Assembly: GCA_016165875.1 (NCBI GenBank)
Contig: JABBOT010000080.1
Span: forward strand, 10,852,078 to 10,916,077
From: Acanthopleura granulata
Lineage: Eukaryota; Mollusca; Polyplacophora; Chitonida; Chitonidae
Direction of reading: 5' to 3'
Length of the DNA stretch: 64,000 bases
The notes beneath the pieces are model-generated. The model was not told the origin of the DNA, did not search any database, and worked only from the letters and a program-made list of their open reading frames with translations. Made by a program: the position numbers and the translations under genes. Every line of letters begins with the position of its first letter. The first letter of the stretch is position 1. Shown here piece by piece: positions 1-10,474 of the stretch.

Positions 1-7
1 ATGATGA

Positions 8-41
<34 letters not shown>

Positions 42-55
42 GGTAGTGATGGTGA

Positions 56-89
<34 letters not shown>

Positions 90-94
90 GGTGG

Positions 95-156
<62 letters not shown>

Positions 157-310
157 GTGGTGGTGATGATGATGGTGCTGGTGGTGGTGATGATGATGAT
201 GATGGTGGTGGTGGTGATGGTGATGATGATGATAATGGTGGTGATGATGATGATGATGATGATGATGGTGGTGGTTTTGGTGGTGATGATGATGGTGGTG
301 GTGGTGGCCC
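1..310. repeat. ATG/GTG trinucleotide microsatellite
   Basis: The first 310 bases are almost only ATG, GTG and a few GTA/CTG triplets, with blocks of pure ATG and pure GTG alternating. The open frame through it (Met/Val only) is a result of the triplet repeat and not a protein. The array is cut by the window edge, so its real length is unknown. It stops abruptly at a non-repetitive GC-rich stretch at about 306. Confidence 0.95.
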
Positions 311-503
311 CGGAAGCTGTGGACCGCTAGACGGCCGCAGAAACGTTGAAGGCGATTTCTGGCGTCTTAAAATTAGGAACTACATTAAGATACATGAAGT
401 GCTGACTTCTTATTATTGACGCACATATCGGTGTTAAATGGCGCCGAAAAATGCAACTGTTGGGGTGAAACATGGGCGTCAAACTTTCACCAGGTAGCGA
501 AAA

Positions 504-1838
504 TTGGACCTCGAGTCTTTCGGCAATGCACATTACTGGGGTAGGCTTAAAACATTGGAGAAAGTAATTTTGGACGTTCTTTGTAGAATGAATGTATCAA
601 TAGGAAAAAGCAAAGGGCAATGTTATGGCGCGAGCAACACGAGTGGGAGAAAATCCGGCATGGCTGTCAGGTTACAGGAGTTGGAACCGAAAGCATTGTT
701 CACACACTGTTATGGGCACTGATTAAATCTTGAGTGCAACGACGCCATCAAAGAGGTAAATCTACTAAAGACGCTTTGGAAGCTACGCGCGAAATTCGTA
801 AATTGCTCAAATACTCACCCAGGCGTGAAGCAGTTTGATAACCTGAAAACTAGTATTCAACCCAATACATCTGGAGTTAGAGTCCTTTGTCCTATTTTGC
901 TGAACTGTTCGTGCAAATTCACTGGGGAGCATTCTTGATAACTGTGAGGTTTTATTTATTCTGTGGGAAGAGGCACCACAATGTGCGACAGACACTGAAG
1001 TGAAAGCTAGGATTATTGGAGTGCAGTCACAAATGAGAAAATTCGATCTTTTCTGGGGAGTATCACTCTCCCACCTCATTCTCAAGCACTCCACAAGTCC
1101 GAATTTGTCAGCAGCAGCAGGTCAAGAAATTGCTTCTTTGACTGTTAAAACCCATCAGAAAATAATGCAAAACCGAGATTTTGACCTGTTTTACAAGAAG
1201 ATTCTCCAAAATGCAAAATCAATTGACGTAGAAAATCCCGTGTCACCGCGAAAACGCAAGACGCCATCATGATACAAAGTTGGCGAACAGGCACGGCATT
1301 TCCCTGAGACACCGCGAGAGGTCCACAGGCATCAGTGCTTTGATGTTCTTGATCGTATCATTACTGCAATTCAAGACAGGTTTGATCAACCGGGGTTCCG
1401 ACGATATAGAAATCTTCAGGATATGCTTCTGAATGTCTGCTATAATAAAGAGTACAGCCAGCAACCGTGGCAGCATTCTACATATCAGATTTTGATAAAG
1501 AGAGACTAAGTACTCAGTTTGATACACTTTTTGTAAAATTTGCCGAACGGGGAAACTCGCCTGTTGATCTGAAATTTCTGATTTCCCTCTTTTCTGACGT
1601 GTGACACCATGAAAGGACCTTTTTCTCCGAGGCTTGCATTGTACTTTGTCTGATCCTTGTTATGCCAGCCACAAATGTAAGAAGCGAAAGATCTTCCTCT
1701 GCTCTCCCTAGGCTAAATGGTCTTGCATGTTCATAAGGATTATACAGACAACACTGGTATCAAAACTGCAGTCAATCAATTCGTTGAATTCTCAGACTGT
1801 AGAAAACAAACTGTGGAAAGTACTGATAGCCTAAATTG
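504..1838 (+). pseudogene. Decayed hAT-family transposase (ZMYM1-like / TTF-domain type)
   Basis: Conceptual translation across several frames recovers, in order, blocks typical of the hAT-derived 'zinc finger MYM-type protein 1-like' proteins: GQCYGASNTSG (about 615-650), LFTHCYGH followed by a stop then LNLE (700-735), KARIIGVQSQM (1003-1035), AAAGQEIASLTVKT (1112-1155), RRYRNLQDMLL near 1400-1430 after DRFDQPGF, and the C-terminal hAT dimerisation signature LVMPATNVRSERSSSAL (about 1655-1706), then MVLHVHKD (1716-1740). These hAT proteins cut and paste DNA in the nucleus through an RNase H-like fold. Here the frame is broken by stops and frameshifts, and between the RSERSSSALPRL block and MVLHVHKD roughly 16 codons seem to be missing. 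It is a dead copy. The N-terminal part may begin upstream, near 340, but I cannot read it reliably. No terminal inverted repeats were located. Confidence 0.8.
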
Positions 1839-2671
1839 ATCGGCAAGCAATTATACCAGCGTAATTATTTCAACTAATTGTGTGACACTCATGCGTCCAC
1901 TCAATGCAAACCTGTGTCAGAAAAGAGCCAGTTTCTGATGGGCGAATACCAGCCCTTATACGTCCGGTTCTTCGACTCGTTCTGTCTTTTCAATATACTA
2001 CATTACTAATATATAGTTGGTTTCATGGCCAGCAGCCTGCATGCCAAGCTTCAAAATATAGTAGGCCTATCACAACGTCATAGCCATCAATATGCGATGG
2101 AAGTTATTGACTTGATACACATTTGGAGTTAAAAAAATTCGCAATCTCTATTTGTCTATAGGTGCAGGATAATTTGTCTTCACTCTTGTTTTGCTTCTGT
2201 TTCTTCTTCAATTTTTTCTCCCTTTTTTTTGGAAATTATTGCCCCGACCATGGCCGGGGTGGTCGGAGCGGTTCAGCCGCCCATGAACTTGTTTATTAGG
2301 ATATACTATTTTCATTTACCGTACTTTGATCTCGGCTGAAAGAAAATTTGTTTTCTGGATTAAGAAATTTAAAGAAAATAAAAATGAAAGCTAATAAAAA
2401 TATTTTAACTGCCAATGGAACGCATGAATGTAAGTGAAATCAGAATTTCAGGCTGTACGCCTATCAGTTATATTCTGTCAAAAAATTCCTCACCTGTGTT
2501 AATAAATTAAAGAAACAGCAGGATATGTGAGAATAAAAATGTCAATAAGACATGAACTTACTTTCTTAACCATAAGTATAATCAAAAGTCAACACAATCT
2601 TGGTCATTAGAATTTAGCACCGATTAGAATAACCCACAAAAAATCTGATTTTTTTGACAATTCATTCTCTC
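1839..2671. other. Intergenic sequence with no recognised gene
   Basis: AT-rich sequence between the hAT relic and the first inverted-repeat arm. I see no coding exon. A near-perfect GC-rich palindrome lies at 2242-2259 in otherwise AT-rich DNA and may be part of the transposon end or a local hairpin. Confidence 0.4.
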
Positions 2672-3025
2672 CTGCCGCAGATTCTTCAGATGAAAAGCCT
2701 CACACCGGTACACATGTTTGTGGTGAATCTACGTCATCAAAGCAGTAAGTTGACTGGAAGTGTTTCGTGGATGAGTGATTTCAATTTGAACACAGGAGAT
2801 GGGTGCTCAACACCAGCTTTGAACATTAAAGTGGTCAACACAGTCTTATTGTTTTTGAAGACCACTCGTCTTACACTAATATTGTGTGCATATCTGTACA
2901 CATCACTCATGGGGATCAACTTAGAGTCTCCCGATGACCAATATTTGTAAATTTGTATTCGAGCATACCGTTATTTATACTAAACATAGCACAGCAATGA
3001 AAGGCTAAAAATAATCCTTATCAAA
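2672..3025 (+). repeat. Left arm of a long inverted repeat (about 340 bp arms)
   Basis: This segment is recognisable, in reverse complement, at 4283-4625. Matching landmarks: 'agattcttcagatgaaaag' here and 'cttttcatctgaagaatct' there, and 'tatactaaacatagcacag' here against the reverse strand of 'ctgtacagtgtttagcata' there. The arms enclose about 1.26 kb. This is the form of a foldback-type element or a non-autonomous DNA transposon with long terminal inverted repeats. The left boundary of the large tandem duplication (2873) falls inside this arm. Confidence 0.8.
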
Positions 3026-4282
3026 CGCCAAATATACACAATATACATAACATTATTAGTAGATGAGATTGCACAAATTATGTCCTATGACAATGACCTG
3101 CGTGACTTGGGAAAAAGCATGCAGAACATTTTTCATACATCTACAATAATCTTCTTGTTTCCATGCATCTAGAGCTCGACACATGCATTTTTGGAAAATA
3201 TTGTTTTTACCATTGAACAGCTCAAGCCAAGTAACTGACATAAACAATAATCTTTAAACGATTCATCTGATTCAGCTATCTTCAGATATTCCTACAAATG
3301 TAGGCAGCCAAAGTGTACCACAGAAGGATATACAGGACTTTGTTTCTTAGTTCAGGATAATTAGTGGAAAATTACAAATGTAATAATGTAATGCTTATAT
3401 ACATTTGAAATATTCTGTCTATTCTTTTTATTTTGATAGGTTGGTTGTTATACTGTTTAAAATATGAACATTTCTTCATATTTCTGCCAAAACACGACAC
3501 GTTTTAACGGAGGCTTGACTACTGACTGAGCGACCGATACTGATGTCACCGCTCAAACCATGAGAACACTGTAGGTTATTCTGACGGCGCAGGGCAATAA
3601 ACACTTCCTACATAGTAATTTTCAATTCGATTTGCAACCGTTTGCAATTTAATTGTCGCTGTTAACTGTTGAATGGTGAGAACTCATCACTGGAAAATAG
3701 AGGCAAGAAAAGTTACTGAATCGTACTACACTGCCAAGCGGTGTTACCCACCGGCGCGAGAATATTTGACTCTGGGAATATGGGAATACAGAAAAAATAT
3801 GAAAGACGCTAGACTGTATTGCCTGTATATTTTGCAAATACGGTAGCCTAATAGGAAATAGGCAAAAACTAGATGGGGATGAAGTGGATTATCTTGATTA
3901 CATTTGTCAGAAGTCTGACATTTTATGCATGACTGTATCATTGTTCAAATACTAAATAAATACTTATTATACATACAATTTTTTGTAAAACAGTGTTGTA
4001 TGCTATGTGTTTGCCCTGTGATAACTGCAGTAAAAAATGAAGTGCCCATTGTTTTTGGACGAGGCCGCAGGTTGAACAACTGGGCCATGGATTGCACGGC
4101 AGTTGGTGGCGTCATATTTGGTTTCATATGAGCAGACGGCATATGTTGCACTAACGTTCAATGTCTACGGTTGGAACAATCCCCGTGAACGCTACGATGT
4201 TACTTGCTGACTACAGTGTGCTGAATAAATTCACTGCATATACTCTATGTATAGTATATATAGTTAACATCAGTGTTTTCTA

Positions 4283-4625
4283 AAGATTATGTTTAGCCTT
4301 TCATTGCTGTACAGTGTTTAGCATAAATAGCATTATGGCCCAATACAAATTTGCAAATATTAGACTTCGGGGGGCACTAAGTTGATCCCCTTGGATGATG
4401 TGTATAAATATTTGTGTAAGACGGGTAGTCTTCAACAAACATAAGACTGTCTTGACCAGTTTAATGTTGTCACCAAGGTCAATGTTCACGGCTGGTTTTG
4501 AACACCCATCTCCTGTGTCCTATGAAATTGAAACCACTCAGCCATGACACACTCCCAGCCCACTTACTGATTCAGAACAATCATGTTTATCGGTGGGAGA
4601 CTTTTCATCTGAAGAATCTGCAGCA
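4283..4625 (-). repeat. Right arm of the long inverted repeat
   Basis: Reverse-complement partner of 2672-3025. The equivalent arm in unit B is at about 26165-26510. Divergence between the arms is clearly greater than between units A and B, so the inverted repeat is older than the tandem duplication. Confidence 0.75.
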
Positions 4626-4882
4626 GGAGCGAATTAATTCTTTTGATAATGCGTCTGATTTATGAAACTAAGATCGTATCTCACTGACATTTTTATTCTT
4701 AAATATGTTGTTATTTCTTAAATTTATTGTTTTATTATTTTAGAGGGGAGAAATTGTTTGATACAACTCAAAGGCCTACAGCCGGAATTCTGACTTTTCT
4801 TGCATTTTCCTGCATGTGTTCATAATACCGGAGTTTCGAGTTCGAACTCTTTTGTCGCAGAGGGTAAGAAGAGTTCATTTGT

Positions 4883-5136
4883 GCCATGTGACTTGTCAAA
4901 AATGTTAGGCAATTTTTACGATTTTAGTTTACCGATCACCTGTCTCGCCGTGTTATGGAGGCACAAACGACCTCTCCTTCAATCAGGAGCATTTTAAATC
5001 AAAAACCTTCCAGCTCAATTCTCCCTATCGTACCTCTATTCTAAATAACCTTTTTTAAACACTTTTCTTAGACGCCCTTGTTATAGTAAATGTAATCAGA
5101 AATAGTTGTCTAACATTTTTGACAGGTCACATGGTA
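4883..5136 (+). mobile_element. MITE-like element with terminal inverted repeats (copy 1)
   Basis: The ends are inverted repeats of each other: 'ccatgtgacttgtcaaaaat' near 4883 and 'atttttgacaggtcacatgg' near 5133, followed inward by a shared 'gttaggcaa'/'ttgtctaac'. The interior has no coding potential. The same element occurs inverted at 10219-10474, and again at about 26785 and 44891. Size, lack of ORF and TIRs fit a non-autonomous DNA transposon; superfamily not assigned. Confidence 0.7.
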
Positions 5137-5213
5137 CAGGAGGGCTTTTCTAGGACTATAGTCCTATAAAGCCTAACAGCCAGGTGGAAGAAAATTAACC
5201 ACATCCTACAAAA

Positions 5214-5400
5214 ATGATTGAAATTGAACACTGGGCTGTTCTTGTTTTGTATGCAAGTTTAGTTGCCAGTCTGTGTGTGCAAGGCTTTATTCTGAGCCCT
5301 TTCCCCCACTTTTCGAAAACAAAATTAATAAATCAGTGTCCATCTTCTTCAGCTGTGATGTGTTTCTCAACCAATTTGCAGCAAACTCTAAATATGGTAA
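5214..5400 (+). other. AT-rich intergenic stretch present only in unit A
   Basis: A 98-codon ORF begins at 5214, but its second half is made of the AACACTTTT palindrome repeats described in the next entry, so I do not treat it as a gene. Confidence 0.3.
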
Positions 5401-5705
5401 TTAGAAACACTTTTAAAGAGTATTCACGAATTATGTTTTATTTTAAAACACTTTTCAAAAGTGTTTTACTTATAAACACAGAAAGTGTTCTTAAAGTGGG
5501 ACAAGCTTAAAAATATTTTTGTTTTTATTACATCAGCACAATTAAAAATAAAACACTTTTGTGTTTTAATATAAAACACTATGTTTCACCATAAAACACT
5601 AAGTGTTTACAAGCGTGACACCCATGTTCTTTTAGAGTGAGGACAGAAATGTGTTTTGCTTTCAAACACATTTTTTAAAGTGCAAACGACACTTTTTCCC
5701 ATTGT
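5401..5705. repeat. Cluster of AACACTTTT / AAAAGTGTT palindromic motifs
   Basis: The 9-mer AACACTTTT or its complement recurs about ten times in 300 bp in both orientations, including a perfect back-to-back pair 'aaaacacttttcaaaagtgt' near 5447. Single strands of this stretch can form many alternative hairpins. It looks like the remnant of a foldback or MITE element. It lies in the roughly 1.8 kb that unit B lacks. Confidence 0.6.
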
Positions 5706-6346
5706 TATGTTTACAGTTCATAGTGCTTAATGTGAAAGGACAAATCAACTATTTATGGTGGACAAATTTTATATATGTGATTGACACCATAACGTTTTGC
5801 ACTTTGTTTTACCCAAAACGATTTCAGTAATTCATTATTTATCTTCATCATTTGTTAGTGACAGCTTTCACCCATAGTTAGCCTTTGTTATCTTAAGTGA
5901 GTTTTTTCTCCAGTGAACAAACAATTCAGCAAAAAAAAAAAAAATACACATCAGATATTTGCAGACTTCACAAGCAGATTTGAAGACTACCATAATTTTC
6001 TCCTAAGTTGATCATCTTGTATTGATGGATGTTCTTCTCGACTCCAGAGGAGTGACCAGGGAAGGAAAGTGGCTGCTCCTTCTGTATAGCTTCTTTTGCT
6101 GCAATGCCGCCATGGGTGACCTTGATATGGCCAGACGAACTGTGCCAAATGTTCATTCTGTGTATCTAGCAGAAATGACCCTGATTGTTACCTTCATCAA
6201 AGGTTTTTGTCTTTTAGTACATTTTGTTGAGACGGTGACTTGACCTCTCATAATGTCGTCTACAACGAATTTCAATTACCCAACAGAGAAACAACGACGT
6301 TCTTCAGAAACTTTTCTCCAAATTGGAAAGAGTTAATGTTTCCTAC

Positions 6347-6438
6347 CTCACAGACATTGTCTATAGCATTATTACAACTATAACATCTATTATTGTCAAC
6401 TATGGGAGGCGCTTCGAGAGCGCAAACCTCTGCCATAC
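6347..6438 (-). CDS. Candidate single exon of a Ly6/uPAR (LU)-type domain protein
   Basis: On the minus strand a 92-nt open segment is framed by an acceptor-like 'tttgtatatttag' and a donor-like GAG|GTAGGA. Near its end it encodes NNRCYSCNNAIDNVCE. A CYxC start followed seven residues later by Cys is the usual first stretch of LU (three-finger) domains, which begin with a split-codon exon; the reading here also begins in phase 1. No second exon with the remaining cysteines was found, and the segment lies in sequence that unit B lost. It could be an orphan or dead exon, or chance. Function cannot be stated. Confidence 0.3.
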
Positions 6439-6744
6439 CTAAATATACAAATCGCCCCCCTACAGACAAAGAGACAATACTTATCGTGGTGAAAATAGTA
6501 TACAAATCCCAATACCTATTACTACTAAAATTCAAATGGATTGGTCTCTATTCCAATGTCAACCTGTGAACCACATTTCATTCACATCGCTGCAAATTAT
6601 TCCCATCAACTTGTTGACAGACAGAGGTATAACACCGGCAAAAAAATGAACTTTTTTGGAGGCAAAAAGAGGTCTTAGTATACTGGCTTAAGATTCTTTT
6701 CAAAATGCCTCATATCAATTCCTAGAAAATGCCTCAGACAATAT

Positions 6745-6990
6745 GGGGGCCTCCGTGGCTCAGTCGGTTAGAGCGTTATAGCAGAACAATGACCCGAAAC
6801 ATCCCACCAATGAGGTCACTGTGAGTTCAAGTCCAGCTCATGCTGGCTTCCCCTCCGGCCGTACGTGGGAAGGTCTGCCAGCAACCTGCGGATGGTCGTG
6901 GGCTTCCCTCTGGTTCCTCAGGGTTTCCTCCCTCTATGATGCTGGCCGTCGTCGTATAGGTGAAATATTCTTAAGTAAGGCGTAAAACAA
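6745..6990 (+). mobile_element. tRNA-derived SINE, near full length
   Basis: The head (6752-6785, 'tggctcagtcggttagagcg') resembles a tRNA A-box region and 'gtgagttcaagtcc' (6821-6834) an internal B box. A conserved body follows ('tacgtgggaaggtctgccag', then 'ctggccgtcgtcgtatagg') and the tail 'gaaatattcttaagtaaggcg'. RNA polymerase III would transcribe an active copy from the internal boxes. The tail has no simple repeat here. Unit B keeps only the last roughly 100 bp (27090-27190). Confidence 0.88.
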
Positions 6991-7532
6991 CGTGTGGTGC
7001 CTGCTGCCCATAACGAGTCTAATATACTCGAGGGCTCAATGACCTTTTCCGCGGTCATGCTTCCTAACCGGATCTGGGTGGTGCGTAAACAAATCTCTCA
7101 TAGCTTCAGACAGACCTGGTATTACATAACCTCTACACGGTCTTTGTAGTAATATAACAAGCGTGTATGTCAGCATAAACGTGGATATTTTATCACTGTA
7201 CATTTTCCAACAACTCCGTCCATTGCATAAAACAATATGAGCTTGAGGTCTAATTGAGACATACAAATTGGTCCTGTATGCTTCTGTGTATAGTAATATA
7301 GATCGTTTATGGTATAGAAAAGCATTCATAACCGTTTAAAGTTTGTACATTATATGGATTTATACTGAGACTGTCAGTCAAATTAGGGATTTTCCCAAAC
7401 TTGACAGTAAAATATACTCTTGAGATACTGCTATGAAAAATAGAGTAAAACTTAAGCATGTATTACCAGAATGAAGTACTCTTACACTTTTGTTACGTCC
7501 TAAAAGTATTTTCATTCCAAAATATATTTAGG
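6991..7532. other. Intergenic, no gene recognised
   Basis: Sequence shared with unit B. A 108-bp part of it (starting near 7003) is present once here and twice in tandem in B. A 97-codon minus-strand ORF (7036-7329) has no features of a known family, and its counterpart in B is interrupted. Confidence 0.35.
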
Positions 7533-7790
7533 GATTGAGTGCATCTGTTATTACCTCCGATTATGGGAGAGTTATGGTCTCTCGGTCGATTCGTCCGTCC
7601 GTCCGTGTGCTTGTCTGTCTGTCTGTCTTTTTAGCAACTTCACGAAAATGGTTCAATATGCAAAATTTCGACACTGGCATTTGGATGAGGACCAATCCAT
7701 CGAAATTTCATGGTGATATGGATAGGGATCAAGGAAGTTTTTGAATGATTATTCACTACAGTGTATTTTAAGAGATTGTACAGTGTAGTA
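7533..7790 (+). repeat. Interspersed repeat with 'gttattacctccg' start and (CCGT)/(TGTC) core
   Basis: The order 'gttattacctccg', a tetranucleotide-rich core (CGTCCGTCCGTC... TGTCTGTCTGTC), 'agcaacttcacgaaaatggt', then 'catttggatgagg' is that of a dispersed element common in marine invertebrate genomes. Its counterpart in unit B is at 27838-28085, where the core is a longer CCGT run. No protein is encoded. The class is not certain. Confidence 0.55.
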
Positions 7791-8024
7791 TGGCTACATG
7801 TTATAACAGAATATCTCTCTTTCCGTAACTGTGAACCACTCTCGTTACCAGAGAGCGTCGATCTTGCAACGGAGTAACGAAAATAGGGCTCCAAGTGTCA
7901 AGCTGTCTGTGTGCATTGCTGTTATAATTAAGTGTCACTAGGACATTATAGACAGAAATGAAGTGTTCCGTTTTGGATGTCAGAATGCCTGCAAAGTTTG
8001 TGTCTGTAGTCTTAAAGGCGTGTT

Positions 8025-8188
8025 CTCTCTCTCCGTACGGGTGAAGTGTCGCGAGCAACCCGTGGAGGTCCTGTGTATTTTGGGGGCTTTGCCGGTTTCC
8101 TTCCACGAAGATCATGGCTGCCGTCATATATTGAAGTGAAATATTCTTCAGTGCGGCGTAAAACACCAATCAAATAAACAAATAATGT
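8025..8188 (+). mobile_element. SINE, 5'-truncated (tail half)
   Basis: It starts within the SINE body ('ctctccgtacgggtgaagtg'), runs through the 'ggctgccgtcatat' block, and ends with 'cagtgcggcgtaaaacacc' and an A-rich CAAATAAACAAATAA tail. The orthologous copy in unit B is at 28970-29128, there with about 620 bp of different sequence on its 5' side. Confidence 0.85.
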
Positions 8189-9084
8189 GTAGTGTTGCAA
8201 AATCTAAACAAATAACACCTGTCTCTAATCTGGCTTAATCATTTTCTGCAAAGCTCATGTTACTAATAATGTACACGAGGATAGGGCTCGAACACCTGAA
8301 CTCTAGTACCGTACCAACTGGATTAATAGCTGCGCCAGTTACCACTGTACTATTTGGAACAACAAGTCACAGTTCAAGAACTATTATACATGGTGCAATA
8401 TGCAATTCCAACGGGCCTAGGAAATATTTAAATTTTTCCATTTACAAAAATATGATTGCGTGAATCAACATGATACTTCGAAGTACATTAGAACTCCTCA
8501 GTTTGACATCAAAGACGCACATATGATTTTGGTTCACGTAATCATATTTTGATTACGATGACAATTCCCACAATAAAACGCCCCAAAATAGAGAAATCTG
8601 CTGCTGACCTTACCTTTGTCTGATGATAAAACGAAAAAAACAATGAATCACACTACTCCAATTTTTCACAGGCATGTTGCATAGTAATTATACTTCAGAT
8701 TCAAGGAAATTTTCTCTCTTTTTTGCACGGAAAAAATACACCTCACTCCTGCAATACCGGGGACTACTTACCATCTAATTGCAACGGTCTTTTCCAAAAC
8801 ACAAACCACCCTAGAACCTCAGTTTTGCTCTTTGAGTGCAGGCGTTCATCTGAGCGTCGAGGAGATCTTACTTAACACGGTGAATATACAGCCACCAGTT
8901 TAAAGTAACTGGAAACAAGGTGGGATGCTGTCTTGTTAAGTTGATTTTCACTGGACCGTGTCTGCTCTACAGTGCCATTTCGCAACCGCAAAGACAATCC
9001 CCTATCTTTTTAAATCCATGGTCTCGACCACTTATAAATCCTTAAAAGAAAACACAACAAACACTGCCAGAAAAGTGGTGAGGG
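8189..9084. other. Intergenic, no gene recognised
   Basis: Shared with unit B (29130-30186), where B carries about 190 extra bases near 29755-29940. A short tRNA-like minus-strand piece around 8285-8360 may be an old SINE head. I see no exon. Confidence 0.35.
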
Positions 9085-9225
9085 CCAATCTCATCACCAT
9101 TTATTGGTGGTGAGGTAACGCCATAGCCATTTATCTGTGATGAGAAATGAGGATGGCTTATCAAATCACCATTTATTGATGATGAGAAGATGTCATCACC
9201 ACCTTTATGTGATGAAATATACTAA
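9085..9225. repeat. Block of short CATCACC...GGTGATG palindromes
   Basis: Several imperfect hairpins follow each other, such as 'tcatcaccatttattggtgg' and 'catcaccatttattgatgat'. In unit B the same block (30187-30305) ends exactly where about 2.2 kb is missing, so the breakpoint of the A/B size difference sits in palindromic sequence. Confidence 0.65.
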
Positions 9226-9266
9226 TGGCCTAAAGGTTGACCCAGATTACACCAGTGAAAAGATGT

Positions 9267-9458
9267 CATCACTATTCATTGGCAATGGCACGGATAGGTC
9301 TATACGTATAACTGCGATATTGTGTGAATACATCACTATTCATTGGCAATGGCACAGATAGGTCTATACCTATAACTGCGATATTGTGTGAATACATCAC
9401 TATTCATTGGCAATGGCACAGATAGGTCTATACGTATAACTGCGGTATTGTGTGAATA
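9267..9458 (+). repeat. 64-bp tandem repeat, three copies
   Basis: 'catcactattcattggcaat' starts at 9267, 9331 and 9395, a strict 64-bp period; the three units differ at only a few positions. The array abuts the palindromic block and is absent from unit B. An ORF through part of it is not considered coding. Confidence 0.92.
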
Positions 9459-9615
9459 TATATGTGTATATTAATGTGTATCTATATAATCTAAATTTTT
9501 TGAAGGTGAAAGTATATTATATATACAAATAAATAGTTTTCTGTCAGTTCTTCTCAATAAACAAATTCTGTAGTACTAAACCTGTGAAGTGGAATATTTA
9601 CAGTAATGCTTGCAT

Positions 9616-9650
9616 ATATATATATACAGTGTATATATATATATATATGT
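9616..9650. repeat. (TA)n microsatellite
   Basis: Short TA-dinucleotide runs with a few interruptions just upstream of the decayed WxxW exon. Confidence 0.85.
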
Positions 9651-9752
9651 ATATCATTTTTCACACGAAACATTGAGGGGCATTGTGCGGAATTTGGCAA
9701 TCTATAGTTCACCTTTATTTGTGTTAATTTGCATTTTGTTCGAACTTTGTAG

Positions 9753-9956
9753 GAGAAAGGCCATGACTGGAAAAATGGCGAGGACATCTACCGGCATCCT
9801 TACTATGATGGAAATTGAAAAATGAAAAATGATGACAACTATGGCCTGGTTCATGAACGTCTGGCGCCGGGGCCTCGGTTTGGATTGGTCTGTGAGAGGA
9901 AGAACAAAGCAGACAACAGCTCCCGGGATTACCAAGTCTGTTTCTTCTGTCCATAA
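9753..9956 (+). pseudogene. Decayed terminal exon of a third WxxW-domain paralogue
   Basis: It aligns with exon 5 of the intact genes over its whole length, starting after the acceptor 'cgaactttgtag' and ending in a TAA at the same place. The start EKGHDWKNG and the end SRDYQVCFFCP match EKGHDWKDG and CRDYQVRFFCP. Differences: about 11 extra codons after residue 13, containing an in-frame TGA; the first Cys of the CRDYQ motif is Ser; and Arg before FFCP is Cys. The homology extends upstream into the last intron (about 9670) and downstream into the 3' flank and its SINE (to about 11125), with about 700 bp inserted. Exons 1-4 are not found nearby. Divergence is far higher than between the A and B genes, so it marks an earlier duplication. 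It lies in the A-only 2.2 kb. Non-functional by itself, although the rest of the frame is still open. Confidence 0.85.
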
Positions 9957-10218
9957 TTTTTAATTACAGTAAAACTGAATACATTTAAACCATAAGATGG
10001 ATACTTTGTAATATTTACGCCCTGAAGGAGCCTCTGAGCGTTTGAATTTACCAGATAGCATAACATGATTCAACTATGCAGGTAAGGCTTTTTTTATTTA
10101 TTTTCTTAAAGAAGTTTCAGTAATGCCTGATGTATGACCGGAGCCTGATATGTTAGAAACAAATACCCAAATAGATGAGTTTCGAAATCGATTGCTATAG
10201 GTAAGAAAAGCCCTCCTG

Positions 10219-10474
10219 TTCCATGGGATCTGACAAAAGTGTTAGGCAACTATTTCTGATTACATTTACTATAACATGGGCGTCTAAGAAAAGTTTCAAA
10301 AAAGTTACTTAGACTAGACATACAACATGAAAAATTGAGAAGCTGGAAGTTTTTTAATTTAAGAATCTCCTCATTGAAGGCGAGGTCGTTTGGACTTCCT
10401 CAACACTGGAGGACAGGTGGTCGGTAAATTAAAACCATCAAAGCTGCCTGGCATTTCTGACAAGTCACACGACA
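10219..10474 (-). mobile_element. MITE-like element (copy 2, inverted)
   Basis: Reverse-complement copy of 4883-5136: 'gttaggcaactatttctgat' here corresponds to the right end there, and 'gcgaggtcgtttgg' here to 'caaacgacctctcc' there. It sits inside the 3' flank of the decayed WxxW exon and explains most of the extra length of that flank. Confidence 0.75.

Noticed and set aside
1..330. 109-residue Met/Val ORF
   Set aside because: It is the translation of an ATG/GTG triplet microsatellite and has no protein features.
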